Origin: Polyangia bacterium
GTDB lineage: Bacteria; Myxococcota_A; Polyangia; Nannocystales; Nannocystaceae
NCBI GenBank assembly: GCA_030429545.1
Contig: JAUIFF010000001.1
Coordinates: forward strand, 593,599-657,598
Direction: 5' to 3'
Length of the DNA: 64,000 nt
Position 1 is the stretch's first letter, and every line of letters begins with the position of its first letter. Made by a program: the position numbers and the translations under genes. Below are positions 17,387 to 25,912 of this stretch, one piece after another. The notes beneath the pieces were generated by a model. The model was given only the letters and a program-made list of their open reading frames with translations. It did no database searches and was not told the origin of the DNA.

Positions 17387-17687
17387 ATGGTTGTAGACCT
17401 GTGTGAAGGGACACGTCGCCGGCTGTCCGTTCTACTGTTGGCCAGGTCCCGGCCACCTGAGGCCTGGACTGAGCGCGTGAGCTGACCCGATGAGAAATTC
17501 AAACTTCGCTAGACCCTGGCAAACGGGAGCTGCGTTGAGGATGTCGTGTCCTGGCAAAAACAAGCGCAGTCCCGCGGAGTTGGGGGCGAAAGACCCCTGT
17601 TTGGGGGCGCTGCACTTGGGGTGAATTTTCAGTCGCAGTGTCGGAACTCGACCGACCGCGGTAATCTGCACACACGAAGTCAAAACC
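17387..17687 (+). other. intergenic region, no gene seen
   Basis: About 300 bases with no convincing frame. A weak inverted repeat GGACA/TGTCC (17409-17428) is present after the DUF429-like gene. The region presumably carries the promoter of the single-TM TPR gene that starts at 17688. No clear promoter boxes and no strict copy of the dispersed palindrome are seen. Confidence 0.4.
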
Positions 17688-18752
17688 ATGGCTGAGTCCA
17701 ACGCAGCAGTTCAGCTTACGCCCGAGGACCTCGATAACATCGAGGACGCGCTCGAGTTGTGTGAAGCCGACGACTTCACCGCGCCGTCAACCATGTCGGA
17801 GGCAGCGGTCACTCGGCTGTCCGAGTACCGCGATATCCTGGCGATGAGCCGTGAAGCACTGACCCTCGAGGATGTACCCGAGGGCCTTTTAGACGGTGTG
17901 TTGGCCGAGGCCGCAAAAACCCAACCCGAGCGTCCAGTCGTTGCCCCCAAGCCCGAGGGCTTTTGGTCGCGCCTACGCAAATCGTTTGTACTACCAAGTT
18001 TTGCCGTGGTGGCGACCGCCGTCGCGGTGTTAATGTTGGTCCAACCCGACGATGCGCAACAGCTAGACGCCGTTGCCCCGGCCCCTGTCCATCAGGCCGA
18101 GGCGACCAAGTCCAAGTCCGTCGAGCAATCGGCCACACAGATGCCGGGCGCCGCAGCTGCGGCAGATAAACGCGAAGACGATGCCCCCGCCGACGAACCC
18201 GAAGCCGATGCCGAGGAAGAACTCGCCAAAGAAGCGGAGGCAGGAGACTACGGCGCTGCCCAGCAGCGTGCTTCTGGTGGGATGGCCAACACCATGCATG
18301 CGCCCCCGCCTGCCCGGGCCAAACGCTCTCCCAGCCAGACAAAGGCCGATGCCGCACCAGCCCCGGCGGAGCAAAAACAGCAGGCTCCAGCGCTCATGCT
18401 CGACAAAGAAGAGCTGATCCCGATGCTCGAGCAGGCCGACAACTACCGCCGCCAGGATGTTTGTCCGAAGGCGATTCCGTTGTATGAGCAAATTTTGCCA
18501 GACAGTGGTTATTACGGCGGTCGGGCAGCGGCAGGGCTAGGCCTTTGTGCCTACCGCAAGGGCAACCAGAAGTCCGCCGAAGCCTATTTTTTGCAGGCCC
18601 GTGGCAAAAGCGGCTCGGTCCAGTCGTGGATCGACACCGAGCTCGAGAAGTTTGAGCGCAGCCTCCTCAACGAGAAAAGCAAGCGCCGCAAATCGAAGAA
18701 GTCGTCGAACAAACAGAGCAAAGCCGATCCGTTCGACGCCCAAGCGCTCTAG
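17688..18752 (+). CDS. single-TM protein with periplasmic TPR-like domain
   Basis: 354 residues. The cytoplasmic N-terminus (about 95 residues, acidic: LTPEDLDNIEDALELCEADD) precedes one membrane helix (FVLPSFAVVATAVAVLMLV, about 100-118), an Ala/Glu/Lys-rich linker and a C-terminal TPR-like segment (DNYRRQDVCPKAIPLYEQIL, YGGRAAAGLGLCAYRKGNQKSAEAYFLQARG). A Lys/Ser-rich tail ends the protein. The layout resembles anti-sigma or signalling proteins that sit beside ECF factors, but no sigma factor is adjacent and no zinc-binding anti-sigma motif is present. A TTGTACTACCAA motif variant (17986-17997) encodes the start of the membrane helix. Confidence 0.7.
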   Translation: MAESNAAVQLTPEDLDNIEDALELCEADDFTAPSTMSEAAVTRLSEYRDILAMSREALTLEDVPEGLLDGVLAEAAKTQPERPVVAPKPEGFWSRLRKSFVLPSFAVVATAVAVLMLVQPDDAQQLDAVAPAPVHQAEATKSKSVEQSATQMPGAAAAADKREDDAPADEPEADAEEELAKEAEAGDYGAAQQRASGGMANTMHAPPPARAKRSPSQTKADAAPAPAEQKQQAPALMLDKEELIPMLEQADNYRRQDVCPKAIPLYEQILPDSGYYGGRAAAGLGLCAYRKGNQKSAEAYFLQARGKSGSVQSWIDTELEKFERSLLNEKSKRRKSKKSSNKQSKADPFDAQAL

Positions 18753-18761
18753 TTAGGTGTG

Positions 18762-18794
18762 GATGCACCCATGCTCCTTTTGGGTAGGTGCATC
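18762..18794. terminator. hairpin between convergent genes
   Basis: GATGCACC (18762-18769) pairs with GGTGCATC (18787-18794), with inner CCC/GGG pairing. It lies between two genes that end facing each other and includes a short TTTT in the loop. There is no terminal T-run, so it is a candidate only. The left arm overlaps GTGTGGATGCAC (18757-18768), a degenerate copy of the dispersed palindrome. Confidence 0.5.
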
Positions 18795-18811
18795 AGCATC
18801 GAACTCGCGTG

Positions 18812-19468
18812 TCAGCCGACCTCAAACGAAAAGTCGACGCCCATCGGCGGCCCGTCGTAGCTCGGAAATTTGTGGTCGTAGACGACCTTGCGCACGCACG
18901 GAATGATGCCGAATACCTTGAGGTTTGACGGCCCTTTCACGCTGACGCCCGCGACCTTGCCGGTGGGTTTGAGCTGGATTTTAAACGTCAGGGTACCCCC
19001 ACCGATGTCGTCGTCGCTGTAGGTACTTGCCGTGGTGATGCAGCGTTGAAACTTGGGGGTGAGCCGGTTCATGTGGGTGTCGACAACATGGTCGGACAGC
19101 CGTTCACTGCCGGCGTTCATATCGAGGACGATCGGCTTGTTGGAAAATTGGGGGATGTGGCGGTCGTTGACGGGCTCAAATGGCGGGAGGTCGTCACCGG
19201 CTTCGTCGCCGGCATTGTCTGCACTCGCGCCGCCACCCCGTCGACCTTTGCGACGACGTTTTCGACGTTTCTTACCCGGTTTTTTGCTGTCGGGTTCGGC
19301 CGCGACTTCCTCGTCTTCGAGCGCCTCACAAACGGTGCCGACACATTGCGTGGTCTCACCACAGTGGCCGCCGCACGGGTCGTCGGACTGGTTTTGTACA
19401 TGGAGCAGCCAATACCCCGCAGCGCACGCAAGCAACGAGACAGCACATCCGGCGAAAAAACGACCCAC
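18812..19468 (-). CDS. membrane-anchored AgmX/PglI C-terminal (TonB-like) domain protein
   Basis: 218 residues: an N-terminal membrane helix (AVSLLACAAGYWLLHV), a Cys-rich loop (DPCGGHCGETTQCVGTVC), a very basic linker (KKRRKRRRKGRRGGG) and a C-terminal domain (about 120-218) with RLTPKFQRCITTASTY, GTLTFKIQLKPTGKVAGVSVKG and VVYDHKFPSYDGPPMGVDFSFEV. That last pattern is the AgmX/PglI C-terminal domain seen in gliding-associated and TonB-like myxobacterial proteins. It may link inner membrane and periplasm; a direct gliding role is not shown. Divergent from the OmpA-like gene, which makes a shared envelope theme likely. Confidence 0.72.
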   Translation of the reverse strand: MGRFFAGCAVSLLACAAGYWLLHVQNQSDDPCGGHCGETTQCVGTVCEALEDEEVAAEPDSKKPGKKRRKRRRKGRRGGGASADNAGDEAGDDLPPFEPVNDRHIPQFSNKPIVLDMNAGSERLSDHVVDTHMNRLTPKFQRCITTASTYSDDDIGGGTLTFKIQLKPTGKVAGVSVKGPSNLKVFGIIPCVRKVVYDHKFPSYDGPPMGVDFSFEVG

Positions 19469-19611
19469 TTTGTGCTGTCTACCGGTGCGGTCGCCAGCCT
19501 GTCAACCGCAGGCGCTTGGGGCATAAAGATAGTTCTCGCGTTGCTGTGCCGTGGTATCGTCGCGCCGCGTACGACAGACGTTTCAGTGTCTCTCACGCCC
19601 GGAGTTTCTCG

Positions 19612-20973
19612 ATGCCGATTGCGAATTTTGCCGGAATCCTCCTAGCACTCGCCCTGTCGATGGGTTCGTTTAGCTACTCGTTTTCGAGTCAAACCGACGC
19701 CTCAGGCGAGGCCTACGTGACGATCAAAGCCAACGGGAGTTTGCCGCCGTTGCAGGTCACGATCACCGGTGACCGGCAAAAGATCAATAAGTCCGTCCCG
19801 GCCATGAAAAACGGCCAGGAGTTTGTCATCAAGTGGAACCAGTCGTCCAACAAGGCCGCCTACCACCTCAAAATCGTCGGAAAAAACCTCGAAGGTGAGG
19901 CCGACTTCGAGGTCGCGCGGACGGCTGGCGGCAAGATGGGCCAGGTGCAGGCTATCGCCTCGCTCGACGAGATTCGCAACAAGCGGACGGTGAGCTACCA
20001 GGCCAACTTTGAGGTCGAATCCTACGAGTTCAAGGTCTACAACAACTCCGGTGATGTCGCCTACTCCGACAGCCAGGAGGGCAAGGTTGCCGCGGGCCAA
20101 AAAATCACCTTGAACTGGGATACCAGCGACCCGGTGTTCTTGCTCGAGTTCAACGCCAAGGGCAACGGGGTCACCGGCGGCTACAACCTGTGTCCGTGGT
20201 CGGTCGAGCTGCCGCACGTCGATGTCAACTTTGATAGCGGCAAGGCCAAGATCAAACCCAACGAGGCGCCCAAGATCGACCGTGCTGCCGAGGCGGCGAT
20301 CAAAGAGCTGGCGGCACTCGAGCGGATAAATCAAGCCGTCAATGCCAACTTGCAGGCCAAGCTCTACATCATTGGCTTTACCGACACGGTTGGTCCAGCC
20401 GGCAAAAACCAAAAGTTGTCGCAAAAACGGGCCAAGGCGATCGCCGAGTACTTCTACAAAAAGGGTATTTGGGCCGAAATCTACTACGCGGGGATGGGCG
20501 AGCGCGGGCTCAAGGTTCAAACCCCGGACAACACCGACGAGGTTCGCAACCGGCGGGCGGTGTACCTGTTGACGGCCAACCAGCCGTCGCCGGGCGGGGC
20601 GATTCCCAGCAAGTGGCAGAAGTTGGCGGGAGCACGCCCGCGTCCCGCCAATGTTGTGGTCCCGGCCAACGCGACCCTCAGCAGCGACGACGGACACAGC
20701 GACGCCGACGGGTCATCGTCTTCGGGTGGTGGGGGCAGCAACCCCGATACCGCTCCAGCTGACGAGGGTGATGGCAGCCCCGACGACCTGTCCGAGGGCA
20801 GTGGGGAGTGGGGGGATGCCCTCAGCAACGACCCCAATCCGCCAGCGATTGAGGAGGAACCCGGCGCGACCAAGAAGGGTTGTCGAGTCGATGTAGATGC
20901 ACCTTCAGGAGCTGGCGTCACAGCCATGCTGGCGATTTTGTTTGGCCTGGTGCGACGGCGCCGCAACGGCTAG
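19612..20973 (+). CDS. exported OmpA-like protein with MYXO-CTERM-like tail
   Basis: 453 residues. ATG 19612 has GGAG eight bases upstream and gives a signal peptide (NFAGILLALALSMGSFSYS); longer frames are spurious. Two beta-rich repeats (about 30-195) precede an OmpA-type peptidoglycan-binding domain (about 200-321: VDVNFDSGKAKIKP, IIGFTDTVGPAGKNQKLSQKRAKAIAEYF, EVRNRRAVYLL). A Ser/Gly/Asp-rich linker leads to a C-terminal sorting signal: C424, hydrophobic stretch, then RRRRNG. This matches the MYXO-CTERM pattern (Cys, membrane helix, Arg cluster), so the mature protein is probably cut, lipid-attached and surface-displayed. A motif copy (20891-20902) encodes the residues just after the Cys. 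Confidence 0.85.
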   Translation: MPIANFAGILLALALSMGSFSYSFSSQTDASGEAYVTIKANGSLPPLQVTITGDRQKINKSVPAMKNGQEFVIKWNQSSNKAAYHLKIVGKNLEGEADFEVARTAGGKMGQVQAIASLDEIRNKRTVSYQANFEVESYEFKVYNNSGDVAYSDSQEGKVAAGQKITLNWDTSDPVFLLEFNAKGNGVTGGYNLCPWSVELPHVDVNFDSGKAKIKPNEAPKIDRAAEAAIKELAALERINQAVNANLQAKLYIIGFTDTVGPAGKNQKLSQKRAKAIAEYFYKKGIWAEIYYAGMGERGLKVQTPDNTDEVRNRRAVYLLTANQPSPGGAIPSKWQKLAGARPRPANVVVPANATLSSDDGHSDADGSSSSGGGGSNPDTAPADEGDGSPDDLSEGSGEWGDALSNDPNPPAIEEEPGATKKGCRVDVDAPSGAGVTAMLAILFGLVRRRRNG

Positions 20974-20989
20974 GCATTGGCCACTAGGC

Positions 20990-21931
20990 TTACTCTTGCT
21001 TAGGGAACACCAGCGTCGCCCCCTGGGCGACCAGCTGGGCTGCCGACTCACTGGCCGCGGCGAGAGCCTCTCCAGACTTTTTGGGAGCTTTCTCGAGGGT
21101 TTCAAGAAGTTTCGTGAGCTGCGTTGTTTGGGCATCGGCAGCCGTTAAGAACTCGGCGAGTTTTGCCACCGCAGCGACCTCGTCCGCGTGGCCGTCGACA
21201 TAGGTTTTGAGCGTTGTGTGGGCGGACTGCAGGGCTTCGATCGGCTGTTTACAGGCGCCGGCGGTGACATCGAATTGGGCGACACAGGCGGCGACCGGGC
21301 GGATTGCAAAAATCCGTGTGTGTACAAGGTACTCGAGGTTCTTGCCGGCCCGGCCTTCGATATCGGCAAGTTGCCTGCGCTCGACCTCGCTTTGGTGTTT
21401 GTCGAGTAACTTGTTGAGCGCGAAGTTGCGGGACTCCCAGGTGTCGTAGGCAGCTTCGAGCTGGTCGCGGGCCTGCGGGTCACGGGCTTTTTTTGCTGCC
21501 AGTTTGTCTTGCAAACCGTTGGCGAGGTCCCAGTAGGCGCGGGTTGACTCGGCATATGCCGCCAATGCGTCTTCGAGTTCGGGCAACTTGGGCTGCAGGG
21601 CACGGCCTTCGCCCACAGCCTGTTCGCAGGCGACAATGAGGGCCTCTGGCATAGCAGTGACGGGGGCCGATTTCCGGCCGGCGAGGTGTTCGTTTGCCCG
21701 GGCAAAGTGACGGGCGACAACCAGCCGCGAGGCGGTAAAGCAGGCCTGGTAGGGGCCGAGCTTGTTGTGCAAAAGCTCTGGCCCGGCCCCCGGGTCGACG
21801 GCTTCTTTGACAACGGGGTCGGGCTTGGGTTCGGACTGCGTGACCGTTTGTGGCTGCGGGTCGGTCGGGGTTGATTGGTTGCAGGCACAAACAGTTAGGC
21901 CAACAACCACCACGCATGCGGGAACCTTCAT
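20990..21931 (-). CDS. DUF3829/YiiG-like lipoprotein
   Basis: 313 residues from ATG 21931; a longer frame to 21985 adds residues before the signal. The lipoprotein signal is ACVVVVGLTVCAC. The mature region is helical (KLGPYQACFTASRLVVARHFARANEHLAG; KLAAKKARDPQARDQLEAAYDTWESRNFALNKLLDKHQ), typical of the DUF3829 (YiiG) family, whose function is not established. It lies 44 bases downstream of the diacylglycerol-kinase-like gene, in the same direction. It converges with the OmpA-like gene across 16 bases. Confidence 0.75.
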   Translation of the reverse strand: MKVPACVVVVGLTVCACNQSTPTDPQPQTVTQSEPKPDPVVKEAVDPGAGPELLHNKLGPYQACFTASRLVVARHFARANEHLAGRKSAPVTAMPEALIVACEQAVGEGRALQPKLPELEDALAAYAESTRAYWDLANGLQDKLAAKKARDPQARDQLEAAYDTWESRNFALNKLLDKHQSEVERRQLADIEGRAGKNLEYLVHTRIFAIRPVAACVAQFDVTAGACKQPIEALQSAHTTLKTYVDGHADEVAAVAKLAEFLTAADAQTTQLTKLLETLEKAPKKSGEALAAASESAAQLVAQGATLVFPKQE

Positions 21932-21975
21932 GACTTGTATGATTCGCACAGCCACTGCTCCCGGGCAAGCTTCGC

Positions 21976-23028
21976 TCATACCCAATGCGGATCTTCGGGG
22001 ACGATGATCCGCAGGTGATGAAACAGGTTCTCAATCCGGTAGTGGTCGGCGTAGGTAAACTCCTCGCCGTCGATTTGCGAGTGGAGTTTGCTGATACCGG
22101 TCGGCCGGAACAGGCGGACCTCGATATGTTTGCCGGCGTTCCACCGTCTACGGCGCACGCCCAAGACCTCGAGTTCATCCTCGGTCACCGGGAGTTTTTT
22201 GTGGGCGACCACGGTCGCGCTGGCCCAGTCGGCGTGGCTCTTCATGATGACCACTTCAAACTTGCCGTCGTCGGGTTTGCACTCCGGGGCAAAGATCCAG
22301 TCGCCGCCGTAGAGAATCGTGCCGGTAATGACAATGTCGGTGACGCCCTGGTACTCGTGGCGTTCGCCGTCGATGGTGATCTCAGCCGCACATTTGCGGC
22401 GGCGCAGCAACGAACGAAAATAGCTCGAGATACCTGCACGTACATAGACTAGCTTGTCGCGATAGATTTGCCGGATCACCGGGACCTTGGCCACCAGCTC
22501 GCGCTCGCGGTTGCGTTTAGCGAGGATCTGGGCCGAAAGGCCCACGCCCCAACTGTCGAACCACAGGTCCTGGGCAACGACGACTCCGGCCTCGTCGAGG
22601 GCTTCGACACGGCCGACGTCGAGCCACTGTTCGATGCCCTCGGCGATGATCTGGACATTGGTTTCGAGGGCTTTGATTCCGGCCCGGACGCCGAACGAGC
22701 GCCCCTGGTCGTTGGCGGTGCCCATCGGCAACATGCCCAATGGGACATCTACACCATAGCTTTCGCGGGCGAGGATGATGCCCTTGGCCGTATCGGCGAA
22801 GGTACCGTCGCCACCGAGGTAAATGACGCGGGCGATGTCTCCAGTTTCGAGTCGCTCCGACAGCGCCGGGACGGTCGCGCCATCGGGCAGGGTGGCAAAA
22901 AATTCCGGATGCAGTCGAGCCTGCTCGAGCACGTGCATGGCGGCCTTGATCGCCTTGCCGGCCTTGCCGCTGTGCGCCGTGGGGTTGCCCACCAGCAACG
23001 AACGGCCATTGGAACCTCGTCGCGCCAT
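21976..23028 (-). CDS. diacylglycerol/sphingosine kinase-family enzyme
   Basis: 350 residues. The catalytic domain shows the family's N-terminal SLLVGNPTAHSGKA and nucleotide-binding VIYLGGDGTFADTAKGI, followed by LPMGTANDQGRSFGV. All match the DAGKc (YegS/DgkB-like) fold. It should phosphorylate diacylglycerol or a related lipid using ATP, at the inner face of the membrane. The C-terminal part (HSQIDGEEFTYADHYRIENL) is the usual beta domain. The ATG at 23028 gives a normal N-terminus; the frame continues upstream without better support. Probably co-transcribed with the DUF3829 lipoprotein. A motif copy lies at 22434. Confidence 0.88.
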   Translation of the reverse strand: MARRGSNGRSLLVGNPTAHSGKAGKAIKAAMHVLEQARLHPEFFATLPDGATVPALSERLETGDIARVIYLGGDGTFADTAKGIILARESYGVDVPLGMLPMGTANDQGRSFGVRAGIKALETNVQIIAEGIEQWLDVGRVEALDEAGVVVAQDLWFDSWGVGLSAQILAKRNRERELVAKVPVIRQIYRDKLVYVRAGISSYFRSLLRRRKCAAEITIDGERHEYQGVTDIVITGTILYGGDWIFAPECKPDDGKFEVVIMKSHADWASATVVAHKKLPVTEDELEVLGVRRRRWNAGKHIEVRLFRPTGISKLHSQIDGEEFTYADHYRIENLFHHLRIIVPEDPHWV

Positions 23029-23189
23029 TGATCTCGGGGGTTCGGAAGTTGCGAGGGTACCATTGACAGGCAGCCTGTGGATTTTGCCTGGCCGTGTTTC
23101 GCAGTGGTGCGCGTGGCTGTTCGCACCCAAACCCAGCTGGGCAGGAACGCTGGATTGGCTATGCTCGCGCCCCGAAAGATTGGAGCACC

Positions 23190-23420
23190 ATGCCATCGGC
23201 TGTTGAGAAGATACGGATGCGACTGGGCATCATGCAGACAAAAGGGTTCACAGCGCGGATTACGCTCAAGGGGCGTTCTGGGGAAGTCTTCGATGCGAAT
23301 GTCGAAGATTTCCGCTACGACGAAAACGACACCAAAGTCGTCCTTCGGCGCCCAGAGTCGGCAGAGCTGGAGGTGGTCTACCTCAAAAAGATTGCCAGCG
23401 TCGAACGCGTGGCACAGTAG
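23190..23420 (+). CDS. small hypothetical beta-barrel-like protein
   Basis: 76 residues, with GGAG five bases before ATG 23190. The strand-rich sequence (FTARITLKGRSGEVFDANVEDFRYDENDTKVVLRRPES, then LEVVYLKKIASVERV) has the alternation of a small SH3- or Sm-like barrel. No family could be named. Divergent from the kinase-like gene and 105 bases before the S46 peptidase; it could share a transcript with it. Confidence 0.6.
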   Translation: MPSAVEKIRMRLGIMQTKGFTARITLKGRSGEVFDANVEDFRYDENDTKVVLRRPESAELEVVYLKKIASVERVAQ

Positions 23421-23525
23421 AGGTCTCGGTTTCAGCTTTGTTGGCATCGACGCGTGAGAATATGGGTGTTTCGAAGCATTCCCAGATGCGCCCCAGTGCC
23501 ACATGGATCTGATAGGGATCGGTCT

Positions 23526-25781
23526 ATGCGACGTGCTCGAACGTTTCGATCCCTGCCCACCCTCGCATGTGTAGCGCTATTGCTGGCCGCATGCGCGAAC
23601 ACCCGTGCCGACCAGGCAGTAACCCCAGATCCGGGGCCTGCTCCCGCGCCCAAGCCTGCGTTCGAGAATCCGGGTGGCATGTGGATGCCAACGCAGATCG
23701 CTGCACACGCACAGAGTCTCAAGGACGCCGGGTTTGAGCTCGACCCCTCGGTGTTGACCGACCCCACGTCGTTCCCACTCGGGGCGATTGTCAGCCTGGG
23801 TGGATGCTCCGCTTCGTTTGTGTCGTCGGAGGGCCTTATCGTCACCAACCACCACTGTGTGGGTCGGTACCTGCAAAACAACTCGACGCCCGAGGACAAC
23901 CTGATTGAGAACGGGTTTTTGGCCAAGACCCGGGCCGAGGAGAAGTCGGGTGGACCGCGGGCGCGGGTGTTTGTCACCCAGGCGTTTACCGATGTCACCG
24001 ACAAGATCCTCGGTGGGCTCGACAAGGTGACCGACGACAAAGAGCGGTACAAGACCATCGCCGAGCGGCGCAAACAACTGATCAATACCTGCGAGCAGGG
24101 ACGGCCCGACACTCGCTGCCTGGTTTCATCGTTCTTTGAAGGTGCACAGTTCTTCCAGATCGAGCAGCTCGAGATCCGCGACGTTCGCCTGGTCTATGCG
24201 CCACATCCGGGCATCGGTGTCTATGGTGGCGAAATCGACAACTGGCGTTGGCCTCGGCACACCGGTGACTTTTCGTTCTTGCGCGCCTACGTCGGCAAGG
24301 ACGGTAAGCCGGCTGATTACTCGGCTGACAACGTGCCCTACACCCCGCCGCACCACCTCAAGGTCGCCAGCGAGAAGACCAAGGAGGGAGACTTTGTCAT
24401 GGTCGCCGGTTACCCCGGCCGGACCACCCGGCTCAAAACCGCGGGTGAAGTCCGCGAAGCAGCTGATTGGTACTACAACTATCGCATCGCGATGTTCGAG
24501 GAGTACATCGCCGTGCTCGAGAAGTTGAGTGCCGAGGATGAGGAGCTCAAGATCAAAGCCGCCGGGCGCCTGCGCGGGCTCAGCAACTACTTCACCAACT
24601 ACAAGGGCATGCGCGACGGTCTCAATCAGGGGGGACTGGCCGCCGAAAAAGAGAAGTTAGAGGCCGACCTCCAGGCCTGGATTGCCGCCGACGAAGCTCG
24701 CAAAGCTCGCTACGGTGATGTGCTGAGCAAGATTGCCGCGCTCAACGAAACCCGCAAGCAAACCCGCGAGACCGACACCGCGTTTTCGGAGGTTTTGCGC
24801 GGCTCGACGTTGTTGGGGGTCGCCCTCGACATGCTCACCTGGGCCGACGAGCGCGAAAAACCCGATGCCGAACGCAAGCGTGGCTACCAGGACAAGGACG
24901 TTGCTGACGATGAAGTCGCCTATCGGGCGATGCAAAAGACCTACGACCCGCGGCTCGACCGGGCCGTGTTCAAGCTGTTTTTGACACGTGCCGCCCGGCT
25001 TCCCGAGGACAAGCGCCCGAGCATTTTGACGGCGATTGTCGGCAAAAACGTCGACGAGGCCGCCATCGATAAGGCGCTCGACAAGCTCTACAAAAAGACC
25101 AAGCTCGGCGACCCCGAAGTACGCGTCAAACTTCTCAAGACGGCCAACAAAAAGACGCTCGCCAAGAGTCGGGACCCGTTTATCAAGCTCGCCCTGGCGA
25201 TCAAGGCCGATGTCGATGCCCGCAATGAACGCGAGGAAGCATTTGTAGGTGCAATGGCTTCGCTGCGCCCGACCTACATCGCGGCCCTGCGCGAGTTCAC
25301 CGGTGGCAACCTCGCGCCCGATGCCAACAGCACGCTGCGGATTACCTACGGGACGGTTCGCGGCTATACGTCGCCGGGTAAATCCGAGCCCTACACCCCG
25401 TTTACGACCGTTTCGGAGGTTGTCGCCAAGCACACTGGCGAGGACCCGTTCAACGCACCCAAGGCGCTCCTAGACGTTGCAAATGCAAAGAACTGGGGAC
25501 CCTACGCCCATCCAGACAAGGGCGAGGTCACGGTCAACTTCCTGGCCGACCTCGATATCACCGGTGGCAACTCGGGCTCGGCCACGCTCAACGCCCGCGG
25601 TGAGCTGACCGGCCTGGTGTTTGACGGCAACTACGAGTCGATCGCTTCGGACTGGGTGTTTACCCCGGCGATCACCCGCTCGATTCACGTCGACATTCGC
25701 TACGCTCTGTGGATTATGGATGCGGTCGACAAGGCCGACCACCTGCTCAGCGAAATGGGTGTGGAGCCAGCGATCGACTAG
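23526..25781 (+). CDS. S46 family dipeptidyl-peptidase, lipoprotein
   Basis: 751 residues from ATG 23526 with a lipoprotein signal (ACVALLLAAC). Peptidase family S46 (DPP7/DPP11) removes dipeptides from peptide N-termini. The catalytic His region GGCSASFVSSEGLIVTNHHC (H109/H110), the Asp region DNWRWPRHTGDFSFLRAYV and the Ser region DITGGNSGSATLN (S683) are all intact. After the Ser, LVFDGNYESIAS carries Gly where DPP11 enzymes have Arg, which suggests DPP7-like preference for hydrophobic rather than acidic residues; this is an inference. A role in peptide feeding fits a predatory or proteolytic lifestyle. Motif copies at 25243 and 25477. Confidence 0.92.
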   Translation: MRRARTFRSLPTLACVALLLAACANTRADQAVTPDPGPAPAPKPAFENPGGMWMPTQIAAHAQSLKDAGFELDPSVLTDPTSFPLGAIVSLGGCSASFVSSEGLIVTNHHCVGRYLQNNSTPEDNLIENGFLAKTRAEEKSGGPRARVFVTQAFTDVTDKILGGLDKVTDDKERYKTIAERRKQLINTCEQGRPDTRCLVSSFFEGAQFFQIEQLEIRDVRLVYAPHPGIGVYGGEIDNWRWPRHTGDFSFLRAYVGKDGKPADYSADNVPYTPPHHLKVASEKTKEGDFVMVAGYPGRTTRLKTAGEVREAADWYYNYRIAMFEEYIAVLEKLSAEDEELKIKAAGRLRGLSNYFTNYKGMRDGLNQGGLAAEKEKLEADLQAWIAADEARKARYGDVLSKIAALNETRKQTRETDTAFSEVLRGSTLLGVALDMLTWADEREKPDAERKRGYQDKDVADDEVAYRAMQKTYDPRLDRAVFKLFLTRAARLPEDKRPSILTAIVGKNVDEAAIDKALDKLYKKTKLGDPEVRVKLLKTANKKTLAKSRDPFIKLALAIKADVDARNEREEAFVGAMASLRPTYIAALREFTGGNLAPDANSTLRITYGTVRGYTSPGKSEPYTPFTTVSEVVAKHTGEDPFNAPKALLDVANAKNWGPYAHPDKGEVTVNFLADLDITGGNSGSATLNARGELTGLVFDGNYESIASDWVFTPAITRSIHVDIRYALWIMDAVDKADHLLSEMGVEPAID

Positions 25782-25805
25782 TTTCAGTCCACGTCCAGTG
25801 AATCT

Positions 25806-25831
25806 GCCCGGCCCATAGGGTCGGGCTTTTT
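25806..25831 (+). terminator. rho-independent terminator after the S46 peptidase
   Basis: GCCCGGCCC-ATA-GGGTCGGGC (25806-25826; nine pairs with one G-T) is followed by TTTTT. It lies 25 bases after the stop codon. A separate terminator for the opposing gene begins at 25890, with one motif copy between them. Confidence 0.92.
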
Positions 25832-25863
25832 CGTGGGCGCGGCACCATTTTCGTTGGTGATAC

Positions 25864-25890
25864 AAAAAAGCTCGGCGGATTGGCCGAGCT
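25864..25890 (-). terminator. rho-independent terminator of the DUF4388-TPR gene
   Basis: Read on the minus strand, AGCTCGGC-CAATCC-GCCGAGCT is followed by TTTTTT (A-run at 25864-25869 on the plus strand). It lies 23 bases beyond the end of the gene that stops at 25913. Confidence 0.9.
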
Positions 25891-25912
25891 GTTTGCTAGC
25901 AAAAAGGTGCTG

